Under the pieces are notes generated by a model. The model was not told the origin of the DNA. It saw nothing but the letters and a program-made list of their open reading frames with translations, and did no database searches. Below, piece by piece: positions 1 to 8,163 of a stretch of DNA of 64,000 nt (its first letter is position 1; each line of letters begins with the position of its first letter). Origin of the DNA: Paracoccus sanguinis (GTDB taxonomy: Bacteria > Pseudomonadota > Alphaproteobacteria > Rhodobacterales > Rhodobacteraceae); the NCBI RefSeq assembly GCF_900106665.1, contig NZ_FNNA01000001.1, positions 930,001 to 994,000 of the forward strand. Reading direction: 5' to 3'. Position numbers and translations under genes: made by a program.

Positions 1-1002
1 GAGGACGCGAAGGGCCTCGTCGACAAGATCCCCACCGACTACGCCGAAAAGGCGCAGATGGAGACGCTCGGCTATACCTCGGTCGCCGAGAAGCTGGCCG
101 AGCGCTTCCACATGGACGAGAAGTTCCTGGTCCAGCTGAACCCCGGCAAGAAGATCGCGCCGGGCGAGACGATCGCCATCACCGTCCCCGCCAAGCCGAT
201 CACCGGCAAGGTGGCGCGGATCGTGGTGGACAAGGCGACGGGGCGGGTCGCGGCCTATGACGGCGCGGGCAAGATGCTGGCCGATTACCCGGCCACGGTC
301 GGGTCGTCCGACACCCCCTCGCCGCATGGCAGCCACCTGGTCGAGGCGGTCGCGCTGGACCCGACCTATACCTACAACCCCAACGTCAACTTCAAGCAGG
401 GCAAGAACGACAAGGTTCTGACCATCCCGCCGGGGCCGAACGGGCCGGTGGGCAACGTCTGGATCGACCTGTCGCAGCCGACCTACGGCATCCACGGCAC
501 GCCGACGCCGTCGCGGCTGTTCGTGAACGAAAGCCACGGCTGCGTGCGGCTGACGAATTGGGATGCCCGCGAGCTGGCCAAGATGGTGCAGCCGGGGGTG
601 ACGATCGTCGACTTCCTCGCGCCCGGGGTGGCGATTGCGGATGTGACGAAGCCGGTCGAACCGCCGGTGATCCCCGAGGCTGACGCGGCCGGCACGGCCG
701 AGGGCGCGGCAGCGACCCCGGGGGTGACGGTGTCCGGCCGCCCGGTGCCGCGGTCGGCAGCGGTCGCGGGTGCAGCGGGGGCTACGGCTTCCGGCGCAGC
801 CGCCCCGGCCACGGGTACCACCGCTACGCCGGTCCCCGGCACCACTCCGGCGGCCACGCCGGGCGCGGTGCCCGCCGCAACGAGCGGCGCGGGGTCCGAT
901 CCGCTGGGTCAGGCGCTCGACCAGGCGACCGGCGCCACCCCCGGCGCGCAGCCCTATGTGCTCCCCACCCCCGGCGCCGCGGCGCCCGCCGCCACGAACT
1001 GA
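1..1002 (+). CDS. L,D-transpeptidase (YkuD family), 5' end missing
   Basis: Open from the first base of the window to TGA at 1000-1002, so the true start lies upstream. Visible residues ~20-65 look like a LysM or peptidoglycan-binding segment. Residues ~60-205 form the YkuD fold, with the HGTP motif near residue 165 and the catalytic SHGCVRL at 178-184 (Cys181 nucleophile). The enzyme cross-links peptidoglycan 3-3 or attaches proteins in the periplasm. From about residue 215 the protein is an Ala/Pro/Thr/Gly-rich tail with no recognisable domain, possibly a linker or wall-spanning tail. The stop overlaps the next ATG by one base (TGATG), suggesting coupling with the extensin-like gene. Family assignment is secure; the N-terminus and signal peptide are outside the window. 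Confidence 0.93.
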   Translation, partial: EDAKGLVDKIPTDYAEKAQMETLGYTSVAEKLAERFHMDEKFLVQLNPGKKIAPGETIAITVPAKPITGKVARIVVDKATGRVAAYDGAGKMLADYPATVGSSDTPSPHGSHLVEAVALDPTYTYNPNVNFKQGKNDKVLTIPPGPNGPVGNVWIDLSQPTYGIHGTPTPSRLFVNESHGCVRLTNWDARELAKMVQPGVTIVDFLAPGVAIADVTKPVEPPVIPEADAAGTAEGAAATPGVTVSGRPVPRSAAVAGAAGATASGAAAPATGTTATPVPGTTPAATPGAVPAATSGAGSDPLGQALDQATGATPGAQPYVLPTPGAAAPAATN

Positions 1003-1958
1003 TGCGCCGCCTGACCGCCGCGGCGGCGCTCGCCGGGCTCGCCGCACTCGGCGGGGCGGCGAGCGTGGTAATGGGCGTCGCGCCGGTCGTGGCGCAGGCC
1101 GACGATGCCAAGGCCCCCGCCCCCGCCCCGAAGTCCCGCCCGGCGCAGGCCGACGCCGGGGCGGCGGACACCGCCCCCCCGCCGCGGCGTCCGGCCGAGT
1201 CCCCGCGCCCCGCCGCGCAAGGCCACCTGATCCCGCCCGAGGAGATGCCGCCCCCTGCGGCCCCGGCGGCCAAAGCCGACGCAAAATCCACGGCCGCAGA
1301 GCCGACCGTCCCGCCAGCGTCCTCCGGCACGCTGATCCCGCCCGAGCCGATCGTCCCCGCAGGCCCTCCGGTCCCCGAAACCCTGCGCGAAACCGACTTT
1401 GCCCACGCCGCCTGCCGGCTCGAACTGCGCCGCCTGGGGGTGGAGTACCGCGAAATCCCCGCCCTCTCGGACCCCGGGCAGCGCGACTGCGGCATCGCCC
1501 GACCGGTCGAGGTCACCGCGATCCTGCCCGGCGTGACGCTGGACCAGCCCGCGCCGATGCGCTGCGAGACCGCGCGGGCGCTGGCCCACTGGATGGCGGA
1601 GGTCGTGGTCCCCGCCGCGGGCCGCCTGCCCGGTGCGCCGCGGGTGACGGGCCTCTCGCTCGGGACTACCTACCAGTGCCGGGGCGTGGTCGGGAACGGC
1701 ACGCCGCAGAACCTCTCCGAGCACGCGACCGGGAACGCCATCGACATCGCCGGCTTCCGCTTCGACACCGCGCCGCCGATGCCGATCACGCCGCCCGGCG
1801 ACCGGGGCGACCTCGCGGTGGCGTTCCAGAATGCGGTGCAGGGGGCGGCCTGCCTCTACTTCACCACCGTGCTCGGCCCGGGCAGCAATGCCGCGCACGA
1901 GGATCACCTGCACCTCGACGTCAAGGCCCGGCGCGGCGGGTTCCGGCTCTGCCAGTAG
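1002..1958 (+). CDS. extensin-like family protein (PF06904-type)
   Basis: 318 residues. An N-terminal hydrophobic signal segment (residues ~4-30, ending in VVAQA) points to export. Residues ~35-125 are Pro/Ala-rich and low in complexity. The C-terminal ~200 residues match the extensin-like C-terminal domain: SEHATGNAIDI from residue 239 and DHLHLD near residue 303 are His/Asp motifs shared with LAS-type zinc peptidases, with paired cysteines nearby. The name comes from plant proteins; the bacterial role is probably cell-wall cleavage or remodelling, which is inference. It overlaps the preceding L,D-transpeptidase by one base, which supports an envelope role. Confidence 0.88.
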   Translation: MRRLTAAAALAGLAALGGAASVVMGVAPVVAQADDAKAPAPAPKSRPAQADAGAADTAPPPRRPAESPRPAAQGHLIPPEEMPPPAAPAAKADAKSTAAEPTVPPASSGTLIPPEPIVPAGPPVPETLRETDFAHAACRLELRRLGVEYREIPALSDPGQRDCGIARPVEVTAILPGVTLDQPAPMRCETARALAHWMAEVVVPAAGRLPGAPRVTGLSLGTTYQCRGVVGNGTPQNLSEHATGNAIDIAGFRFDTAPPMPITPPGDRGDLAVAFQNAVQGAACLYFTTVLGPGSNAAHEDHLHLDVKARRGGFRLCQ

Positions 1959-1961
1959 GGC

Positions 1962-2693
1962 TCAGCGGCGGCGGCGCTCGAGGTCGAGATACTCGGGGTC
2001 GAACCGCGCAAGCCGCGCAAGCCCCAGCCAGTCGAGGATCTGGATGTCGGTTCCCGCCCAGCGCACCAGCCCGCGGTCGCGCAGGTCGCGGACCGCGCGG
2101 TTGATGTGGATCGACGAGTAGCCGAGGATGTTCGCCAGCTCGCGCTGCAGCAGCGGCAGCGTCAGCCGGTGGTCGCGGGCCGCACCCACGGCGGCGAGCC
2201 GCGTGTAAATCTCGCAGATCAGATGGGCGAGATGCGCGCTCGACCGCAGCGCGTTCGCCGCCACCAACCACTGCCGGTGGATTGCCGCATCGATGGCCGT
2301 GGACATCCACAGCAGGCGCGTCAGATGCGGGTAGTTCTCGGTGATTTCGGTCAGCACCGCGTGGTCGATGAACTCGGCCTCGGCCGGGCCCACGGCGATG
2401 ACGCTGTGTTCGATCCCGCTCAGGACGAAGGCGTGCAGGTCCACGAAGTCACCCGGGACGTGCAGCGCCGTGATGACCGTCTGGGTCGAGTTTCCGCGCA
2501 GGATGTGCAGGCGGCCCGCCATCCCGCGCAGCATCAGGCAGCTGCGGTCGATGTCGTTGCCCGCGGACACCATCGTCTCGCCGGGGGCAAAGCTGCGCGT
2601 CTCGGTGGAAATCGACCGCAGCTTCTCGAGGTCCGCAGCGCTCAGGGAATCGCGGCGCTGGAGATAGCGGACGAAATATTCAGTCAGTGCCAT
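1962..2693 (-). CDS. Crp/Fnr family transcriptional regulator
   Basis: 243 residues with the usual two-domain layout: an N-terminal cyclic-nucleotide-binding-like beta barrel (residues ~25-140, with PGDFVDLHAF) and a C-terminal helix-turn-helix (residues ~165-225, including QRELANILGYSSIHINRAVR). The N-terminal Cys cluster of oxygen-sensing FNR is not seen, and the phosphate-binding cassette of true Crp is not obvious, so the effector is unknown. It converges tail to tail with the extensin-like gene (3 bp gap). Upstream on its own strand a TTGCAT and CATTTA pair 17 bp apart (around 2727-2755) could be a weak promoter. Family is secure; regulon cannot be named. Confidence 0.9.
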   Translation of the reverse strand: MALTEYFVRYLQRRDSLSAADLEKLRSISTETRSFAPGETMVSAGNDIDRSCLMLRGMAGRLHILRGNSTQTVITALHVPGDFVDLHAFVLSGIEHSVIAVGPAEAEFIDHAVLTEITENYPHLTRLLWMSTAIDAAIHRQWLVAANALRSSAHLAHLICEIYTRLAAVGAARDHRLTLPLLQRELANILGYSSIHINRAVRDLRDRGLVRWAGTDIQILDWLGLARLARFDPEYLDLERRRR

Positions 2694-2849
2694 GATGGTC
2701 TTTCAGGGACGCAGCGGGCGAATAAATGTCAGGCGGACCAACATGATGCAATGCGCAGCGCCCGGCGGCTAACAAAGTTACACCGGACCCGGACGGCGAA
2801 CGGGGGGCAGCGCAGCCGCCGCCCCCCGCCTCACATCTTGCGATTAGCC
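2694..2849. other. intergenic region between Crp/Fnr gene and DUF2382 gene
   Basis: 156 bp without a gene. It holds the upstream region of the Crp/Fnr gene and the 3' flank of the DUF2382 gene. A segment reading CTAACAAAGTTACACCGG (about 2769-2786) resembles GTTAACAAATGTGAGCCGG at about 4406-4424, upstream of the second DUF2382 gene. A shared operator is possible but unproven. No terminator with a T-tract is seen. Confidence 0.4.
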
Positions 2850-3734
2850 TCAGCGGCGATCGAGGTCGCGGTCGGTGGCCAGGCCCGGGGCGCGCTCGTC
2901 CTCGATCTCGACCTCGGTCTTGCGGACGCTGTCGCGCACCGTCTCGACGTGGCTCTCGACGTCCTTGTTGAGGTGGATCTCCTCGACGACGCGGGCCTCT
3001 TTCTGGACCACGGGCGCCTCGACATACTCGCGCGCCTCGATGGTGCGGTCCTCGAAGGTCGCGCCGTCAGCCGGGCGGTCCACCGGGCGGCGCTCGATGC
3101 TGACGCGCTCGCTGCGCAGTTCGACATCCTGCTCGACCGGGGTTTCGCGGACGTAGGACCGCACGCGGACGCGGCCGCCCTCGGCCTCGCGCTTCGAGAC
3201 CATCAGCCGCTCTTCCACCACGTCGATCTTGCCGTCGGCGTCGAGGTCACCTTCGAGCGGGGCGCGGGTGGCGTGACGCTCGGTCTCGACCCGGCCCTCG
3301 GCGTAGCCGGTGGTCGCGGTGCCGAGCACGGGGTCATAGCCGGTCCAGCCCTCTTCGCGCCATTCGGCCTCGCGGGCGTCCAGGTCGACCGCACCCTCGT
3401 CGTCGAGGATGTCGAGCGCGGTGTCGTACTGCCCGGCCGCGAGGTTCGAGACGGTCACGAGGTAACCGCCGCGGTTCAGGCCCTCGGCATACGCGTAGCG
3501 GTCTTCCTCAGGGAAGAAGAAGTCGCCGATCGACTCGAAGAAGCCCTTGTCGTGGGTGCGGGTATCGACGGCCGCGTCACGCTGGACGCTGCCGTAGCCT
3601 TCGTTTTCGCCGCCCGTCAGGACGACATCAGCGATGCCGGCGGCTTCGAGCCGCGACACGGCGCGATCGGCCTCGGCACGGGTGTCGAACATCGCCGAAA
3701 GCGAGCGGGTGGAGCCGGTATTTTCGATGGCCAT
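2850..3734 (-). CDS. DUF2382 (YsnF/AvaK) domain stress-type protein
   Basis: 294 residues, strongly acidic and charged. Residues ~10-45 (SAMFDTRAEADRAVSRLEAA) resemble the N-terminal domain of general-stress proteins of the YsnF/17M type. The middle includes a hydrophilic segment with GYDPVLGTATTGYAEGR. The C-terminal half carries the DUF2382 pattern: paired strands around LMVSKREAEGGRVRVRSYV and ending in KEARVVEEIHLNKDVE. No enzymatic motif is visible. Members of this family occur in stress and envelope settings, but the molecular role is not established. A second, shorter DUF2382 gene lies immediately upstream on the same strand, 64 bp away, so the two may be co-transcribed paralogues. Confidence 0.85.
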   Translation of the reverse strand: MAIENTGSTRSLSAMFDTRAEADRAVSRLEAAGIADVVLTGGENEGYGSVQRDAAVDTRTHDKGFFESIGDFFFPEEDRYAYAEGLNRGGYLVTVSNLAAGQYDTALDILDDEGAVDLDAREAEWREEGWTGYDPVLGTATTGYAEGRVETERHATRAPLEGDLDADGKIDVVEERLMVSKREAEGGRVRVRSYVRETPVEQDVELRSERVSIERRPVDRPADGATFEDRTIEAREYVEAPVVQKEARVVEEIHLNKDVESHVETVRDSVRKTEVEIEDERAPGLATDRDLDRR

Positions 3735-3798
3735 TGTGATTGGTCCTTGTTTCAGGGGGTCGGGGCGGGCGCGGTGGGTCTGGGCGACGTTCGGTCGG

Positions 3799-4311
3799 TC
3801 AGCCGTCGCGCCCGTTGTAGCCGGACGGAGGCTGTCCGGGGTCGGGGTCGCCCGGGTCGGCCGGGCCAGGCTCCAGCGGCTCGACCACCGCGCGCTGGCG
3901 TCGCAGGCTCACCGGAACGTCGACCGTCTCGGTCGCGTGCACCCGGCGAACATGGATCTCTTCGGTGAGGACGAGGACGGTGCGGACCACCGCGCGTTCC
4001 TCGACCACGGGGATGATCAGCAGGTCGCCCTCTTCGCGGGGGGCGGGGATCGCGTCGACCTCGCGCTCGACGGGGTGGCGCGAGACCTCGACACGCTGCG
4101 AGCCGAGTTGCGCCTGCAGGATTTCCTCGACCGCCTCAGTCATCAGGCGGACGCGGACACCGCCCGTCTCGCGGCGCTGGATGCCGATGCGGGCGGTCTC
4201 TTCGACCACCTCGATGGTGTCGGTCTGCCGGTCGCGGTCGCGCGCCAAGTCGTTGAATTGTGAGGCATTATGGCCGAGGAGCGACGGGTCGCGCGGTGTC
4301 GAAGAGGTCAT
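3799..4311 (-). CDS. DUF2382 (YsnF/AvaK) domain protein, short paralogue
   Basis: 170 residues. It contains essentially only the DUF2382 domain: IEVVEETARIGIQRRETGGV near residue 33 and VVRTVLVLTEEIHVRRV near residue 107 repeat the strand pattern of the larger neighbour. The C-terminus is Pro/Gly/Asp-rich. It lacks the N-terminal stress-protein domain of the downstream paralogue. No signal peptide or membrane segment is visible. Its upstream 270 bp has no gene and presumably holds the promoter for both genes. Function unknown. Confidence 0.82.
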   Translation of the reverse strand: MTSSTPRDPSLLGHNASQFNDLARDRDRQTDTIEVVEETARIGIQRRETGGVRVRLMTEAVEEILQAQLGSQRVEVSRHPVEREVDAIPAPREEGDLLIIPVVEERAVVRTVLVLTEEIHVRRVHATETVDVPVSLRRQRAVVEPLEPGPADPGDPDPGQPPSGYNGRDG

Positions 4312-4583
4312 GCGGCTCGCCCTGGGCTGACACGGGCCGACGCCGCGGCCCGATTTCGTTGGCAGTCGGCACGAGAACCCCCCGCAGTGCTCTCCGGTTC
4401 AGGCGGTTAACAAATGTGAGCCGGTTTCCGCTGGGTTGATCCGCCAGGCGGGCGTTCGCGCCAAGGCAGGCGTGACGCGGATAAACGAAGTTCCGGCGCA
4501 CGGCTTGCCGACTTCCCCGTGCCGTCGCACAGCTCGCCGCTCGGAACACGCACCCGCCGACCACATTCCCCGCCTTCCGCGCC
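4312..4583. other. intergenic region between DUF2382 gene and fliI
   Basis: 272 bp with no supported gene. Both flanking genes are on the minus strand, so it carries the 3' flank of fliI and the promoter of the DUF2382 pair. GTTAAC inside GGCGGTTAACAAATGTGAG (about 4403-4421) is the only AT-rich patch. No clear sigma-70 pair or T-tract terminator was found. Confidence 0.4.
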
Positions 4584-5921
4584 TCACCGCCCCGGCCCAC
4601 CCCCGCGCGCGGCCAGCGCCTCTCGCAACAGCCGGAAACTCTCCCCTGCATTCGCCGCCTTCTGCGCCGCCAGCGCGTCGAGCGCGGGCCACAGCCGCAC
4701 CGCCTCGTCCAGCCGCGGGTCGGTGCCGGGGGCATAGAGCCCGGCCTTGATCATCAGTTCGGACTCGGCATAGAGGCCCATCGCCGCCCGGGCGCGCGCG
4801 ATCAGCGCATTCTCGGCCTCGCTCGCCGCATGGGGCAGCGAGCGCGAGACAGACCGCAGCACGTCCACCGCCGGAAACCGCCCCCGCTCGGCAATGGCCC
4901 GGTCGAGGACCACGTGCCCGTCAAGCACGCCGCGCAGGATGTCGGCGACCGGCTCCTCCATGTCCGACCCGGCGACAAGGACGGAGAAGATCGCGGTGAT
5001 GTCGCCCGACCCCTCGTGACCCGGCCCGTCCGGGCCCGGTCCCGAGCGCTCGGCCAGCGCCATGATCATCTGCGCGGTCGAGGGCGGAAAGCCGCGGTGG
5101 CTCGGCGCCTCGCCCGAGGCGAGCGCGATCTCGCGGTGCGCCTCGGCAAAGCGGGTGATCGAATCGGCCAGGAACAGCACGTGCCGCCCGGCGTCGCGGA
5201 AATGCTCGGCCACCGCCATCGCCGCCCAGGCGCAGCGCCGCCGCATCAGCGGCGACTGGTCCGAGGTCGCGGCGACGACCACCGCCCGCGCCATCCCCTC
5301 GGGTCCGAGCGTCTGCTCGACGAACTCGCGCAGCTCGCGGCCCCGCTCGCCCACCATGGCGATTACCACGACATCGGCGGTGACGCCACGGGCGAGCAGC
5401 GACAGCAGCGTGGACTTGCCCACCCCCGAACCCGCGAAGAGCCCGATCCGCTGGCCCCGGACGATTGGCAGCAACGTGTCGAAGACCGCAAGCCCGGTGT
5501 CGAGCCGCCCCCCCAGCCGCCGCCGCGAGGCCGCCGGGGGCGGCGGGGCGCGATAGCGCCGGTCGGCGTGACCCGAGGGCAGCGGCCGCCCGTCGAGCGG
5601 CCGGCCGAGCGGGTCGACGATGCGCCCGATCCAGCCGTCGCAGGGCGCCAGCACCGGCCGGAACAAGAGCTCGACCACCGCGCCGATCGACAGCCCGTCG
5701 GCCGCCCCCTCGGGCAGAACCAGCGCATGATCCTGCGTGAGGCCGATGATCTCGCCGAAAAGCGCGCCGTGCAGGAAGCCGACGCGGTCCCCGACCGAGG
5801 CCGAATGGCTCAGCCCGTCGACCTCGACCACGCCCGCACGAATCGCCGAGACGCGGCCGAAGTGACGCCCAAGCCGCAGGCCGCGGATGCGTGCGGCGGC
5901 CGATTCGATCCTGTCCAGCAT
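4584..5921 (-). CDS. fliI: flagellar type III export ATPase FliI
   Basis: 445 residues, normal length. It is the cytoplasmic ATPase that energises and orders export through the flagellar type III apparatus. The Walker A loop is AGSGVGKST at residues 163-171, followed by VVVIAMVGERGRELREF and the Walker B region HVLFLADSITRFAEAHRE; the F1-beta-like core is intact. The N-terminal domain binds export partners in other bacteria. It is divergent from flgB, with 112 bp between FliI ATG and the flgB start. That spacer contains a palindrome and a CtrA-like site that could serve both directions. FliH, its usual regulator, is not in the window. Confidence 0.97.
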   Translation of the reverse strand: MLDRIESAAARIRGLRLGRHFGRVSAIRAGVVEVDGLSHSASVGDRVGFLHGALFGEIIGLTQDHALVLPEGAADGLSIGAVVELLFRPVLAPCDGWIGRIVDPLGRPLDGRPLPSGHADRRYRAPPPPAASRRRLGGRLDTGLAVFDTLLPIVRGQRIGLFAGSGVGKSTLLSLLARGVTADVVVIAMVGERGRELREFVEQTLGPEGMARAVVVAATSDQSPLMRRRCAWAAMAVAEHFRDAGRHVLFLADSITRFAEAHREIALASGEAPSHRGFPPSTAQMIMALAERSGPGPDGPGHEGSGDITAIFSVLVAGSDMEEPVADILRGVLDGHVVLDRAIAERGRFPAVDVLRSVSRSLPHAASEAENALIARARAAMGLYAESELMIKAGLYAPGTDPRLDEAVRLWPALDALAAQKAANAGESFRLLREALAARGGGPGR

Positions 5922-5975
5922 GGCTCTGTTCGCTCCGCTTCGCTGTGGGCGGTCAGAAAATCTGCGCCGCGAAAC

Positions 5976-5987
5976 GGTTTATAAACC
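5976..5987. promoter_or_regulatory. perfect 12-bp palindrome in the fliI/flgB divergent spacer
   Basis: GGTTTATAAACC is its own reverse complement. It lies in the middle of the 112-bp spacer between the divergent fliI and flgB genes, 8 bp before the CtrA-like site. An operator for a dimeric regulator, or a bidirectional AT-rich promoter element, is plausible. No regulator can be named from sequence alone. Confidence 0.5.
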
Positions 5988-5995
5988 TCTCGGGG

Positions 5996-6010
5996 TTAAG
6001 ACCGGGTTTA
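5996..6010 (+). promoter_or_regulatory. CtrA-like binding site upstream of flgB
   Basis: TTAA-N7-TTTA (TTAA at 5996-5999, seven bases, TTTA at 6007-6010) differs from the alphaproteobacterial CtrA consensus TTAA-N7-TTAA at one base. It sits 24 bp upstream of the flgB TTG start. CtrA is a known flagellar activator in Rhodobacterales, so control of this operon by CtrA is a reasonable inference. The short motif could also arise by chance, but less often in GC-rich DNA. Confidence 0.5.
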
Positions 6011-6033
6011 TCGCCAGGCACGAGGAGAATCCC

Positions 6034-6435
6034 TTGTTCGGACAAATCGACACGATGCGCATGGCGCGCGAACTCGGCGCCCATGCGGCCGCCCGCCAGC
6101 GGGTGATCGCCACCAACGTCGCCAACGCCGACACCCCCGGCTACCGCGCGGCGGACCTCGCGGCCTTCGCGCCCGAACCGCCCGGCGCGCTCAGCGTCGG
6201 CTTGCGCACAACCCGCCCCGGCCATGTCGGCGCGGGCGACTGGGGCAGCGGCGGCAGCGGGGTCAGGGCGGCGCGGATCGACGCGGGCGGCGAGGCCTCG
6301 CCCGACGGCAACACCGTCTCGCTCGAGGATGAGATGATGCGCGCGGCCGAGGCCAAGCGGCAGTTCGACCTGTCGCTCGCGGTGGTGCAGTCGGGGATGA
6401 CGCTCCTGCGCACCGCCGCCGGGCGCCGCGGCTGA
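6034..6435 (+). CDS. flgB: flagellar proximal rod protein FlgB
   Basis: 133 residues from a TTG start at 6034, chosen because GAGGAG (6022-6027) lies 6 bp upstream and the length then matches FlgB. An ATG at 6055 would cut off part of the first helix. The conserved rod motif is ATNVANADTPGYRAADL near residues 30-46. The C-terminus has the amphipathic coiled-coil helix typical of rod proteins. FlgB forms the first ring of the rod at the MS-ring. It is the first gene of a nine-gene operon, with flgC 11 bp downstream. Confidence 0.93.
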   Translation: MFGQIDTMRMARELGAHAAARQRVIATNVANADTPGYRAADLAAFAPEPPGALSVGLRTTRPGHVGAGDWGSGGSGVRAARIDAGGEASPDGNTVSLEDEMMRAAEAKRQFDLSLAVVQSGMTLLRTAAGRRG

Positions 6436-6446
6436 GGGGGGCGGGG

Positions 6447-6836
6447 ATGACCGATCTTTCCGCCACCGCGATCTCGGCCTCGGCCCTGCGCGCCCAGGGG
6501 GTGCGGCTGCGCCACATCTCCGAGAACATCGCCAACGCCGACACCCCCGGCTATCGCCGCAAGCTGGTCCGGTTCGAGCCCGAGCGCGACTTCGGCCGCG
6601 CCACCGGCGCCGTCGCGGCCAGCCGGACGCTGCACGACACGCGTGCCCTGCCCGAGGTCTATGACCCCGGCAACCCGATGGCCGGACCGGACGGGTATTA
6701 CCTCGGCTCGAACGTCGATCTCGTGGTCGAGGTCGCCGACGCCCGCGAGGCGAGCCGCAGCTACGAAGCCAATCTCAAGATGTTCGAGCAGTCGCGGGCG
6801 ATGTCGGCCTCGCTGCTCGACCTGATCCGCCGCTGA
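6447..6836 (+). CDS. flgC: flagellar proximal rod protein FlgC
   Basis: 129 residues. The N-terminal rod motif HISENIANADTPGYRRKLV is at about residues 23-41, and the C-terminal helix ends in MSASLLDLIRR. Length and both terminal motifs match FlgC. It polymerises with FlgB, FlgF and FlgG to build the rod through the periplasm and is exported by the type III apparatus. It is preceded by GGGG at 6442-6446 as a weak ribosome site, and the fliE AAAGGAG begins at its stop codon. Confidence 0.95.
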   Translation: MTDLSATAISASALRAQGVRLRHISENIANADTPGYRRKLVRFEPERDFGRATGAVAASRTLHDTRALPEVYDPGNPMAGPDGYYLGSNVDLVVEVADAREASRSYEANLKMFEQSRAMSASLLDLIRR

Positions 6837-6847
6837 AAGGAGCCGCC

Positions 6848-7159
6848 ATGTTCTCGCTCGCCACCGCCGCGATCCAGTCGGGCAGCCGCGCTGCCTCGGC
6901 CTATGCCGAGGCACGCACCGCCGCCGCCCCCGCCCCTGCCACCGCCGGCCCCGCCGCCGGGATCGGCAGCGCCGCCGCCGAGTTCGCCCGCGTCATCGAG
7001 GGCGCCGACCGCGCCGCCATCGGCGCGATGGGCGGCACCAGCGACACCCAGGCGCTCGTCCAGTCCATCGCCGAGGCGCAGATGGCGATGGAGACCGCCG
7101 TCGCGATCCGCGACCGGGTGGTCGAGGCCTACCAGGAAATCCTGCGGATGCCGGTCTGA
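6848..7159 (+). CDS. fliE: flagellar hook-basal body protein FliE
   Basis: 103 residues. FliE links the MS-ring to the rod and is the first rod-type export substrate. The C-terminal half (TQALVQSIAEAQMAMETAVA then RDRVVEAYQEILRMPV) matches the family; the N-terminal part is Ala/Pro-rich and less conserved. AAAGGAG at 6836-6842 lies 5 bp upstream of the ATG. The stop overlaps the fliQ ATG by one base (TGATG), implying translational coupling. Confidence 0.94.
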   Translation: MFSLATAAIQSGSRAASAYAEARTAAAPAPATAGPAAGIGSAAAEFARVIEGADRAAIGAMGGTSDTQALVQSIAEAQMAMETAVAIRDRVVEAYQEILRMPV

Positions 7160-7425
7160 TGGACGAGAACCTGATCTTCGACCTGACCCGGCAGGCACTC
7201 TGGGTCGCCGTCACCATGTCGGCGCCGCTGCTGATCGTGGCGCTGGTGACGGGCGTGGCGATCGGGCTCTTCCAGGCCCTGACCTCGGTGCAGGAGATGA
7301 CGCTGACCTTCGTGCCCAAGGTCGGGCTGATGCTCGTGGTGTTCTGGGTCACGATGAGCTTCATGACCCAGACGCTCGCCGGGTTCTTCTCGGACCGGGT
7401 GCTGCCGCTGGTCGCTGGGGGCTGA
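7159..7425 (+). CDS. fliQ: flagellar export gate protein FliQ
   Basis: 88 residues with two membrane helices (residues ~15-38 and ~52-74), typical of FliQ, a core subunit of the FliPQR export gate in the inner membrane. The segment TGVAIGLFQALTSVQEMTLT between the helices is the family signature. It overlaps fliE by one base, and flgF starts one base after its stop. Its partners FliP and FliR are not in the window, so the export gate is encoded in more than one place. Confidence 0.96.
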   Translation: MDENLIFDLTRQALWVAVTMSAPLLIVALVTGVAIGLFQALTSVQEMTLTFVPKVGLMLVVFWVTMSFMTQTLAGFFSDRVLPLVAGG

Positions 7426-7426
7426 G

Positions 7427-8149
7427 ATGGACAACGCCATCTACGCCGCCCTCACCCGCCAGTCCGGCCTGATGCGCGAGATGCGCACCGTGGCCAACAA
7501 CATGGCCAACAGCTCGACCACCGGCTTCCGGCGCGAGGGGGTGGTGTTTTCGGAGTACATGTCCCCCCTGGCCACGCGCGGTCCCGGGCGCGAGACCCTT
7601 TCGATGGCCAACGCCCGCGGCCGCGAGGTCGACCTCACCCCCGGCAGCCTGACGATGACCGGCGGCTCGCTCGACCTCGCGCTCGAGCAGGGCGGGTTCT
7701 TCATGGTCGAGACGCCGCAGGGCAACCGACTCACCCGCGCCGGCGCCTTCCTGCTCTCGCCCGAGGGCGAGATCACCAATGCCGACGGCTACCGCGTGCT
7801 CGACGAGGGCGGGGCGCCGATCGCGGTGCCGCCCGGCACGCGCAGCCTCGGCGTGGGGCCGGACGGCACGCTGTCCGCCGACGGCCAGCCGGTCGGGCGG
7901 ATCGGGGTCTTCGACCAGCCCGACCGCGCGAAGCTCACGCATGAGGGCGGCACGCTGTTCTCGGCCGAGGGCGCCGAGCCGATGCCCGACGCCGTGGTGC
8001 GCCAGGGGTTCCTCGAGGATTCGAACGTCAACCCGGTGCTCGAGATCGCCCGGATGATCGAGGTCCAGCGCGCCTACGAACTCGGCCAGTCCTTCCTTGA
8101 GGGCGAGGACCAGCGCATCCGCGCGGCCATCGCCGCCACCACCCGCTAG
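7427..8149 (+). CDS. flgF: flagellar rod protein FlgF
   Basis: 240 residues, usual length. The N-terminal motif NNMANSSTTGFRREGVVF (residues ~24-41) and the C-terminal helix RMIEVQRAYELGQSFLEGED match rod and hook proteins. The position between fliQ and flgG, and the shorter length than FlgG, identify FlgF. It forms part of the proximal rod. It begins one base after the fliQ stop; flgG follows after 14 bp with AAGG as ribosome site. Confidence 0.95.
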   Translation: MDNAIYAALTRQSGLMREMRTVANNMANSSTTGFRREGVVFSEYMSPLATRGPGRETLSMANARGREVDLTPGSLTMTGGSLDLALEQGGFFMVETPQGNRLTRAGAFLLSPEGEITNADGYRVLDEGGAPIAVPPGTRSLGVGPDGTLSADGQPVGRIGVFDQPDRAKLTHEGGTLFSAEGAEPMPDAVVRQGFLEDSNVNPVLEIARMIEVQRAYELGQSFLEGEDQRIRAAIAATTR

Positions 8150-8163
8150 AAGGCGACCTGCCC

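Noticed and set aside
4476..4500. EcfG-type promoter upstream of the DUF2382 genes
   Set aside because: GGAAC is present on the minus strand, but no CGTT lies at the needed 16-17 bp spacing.
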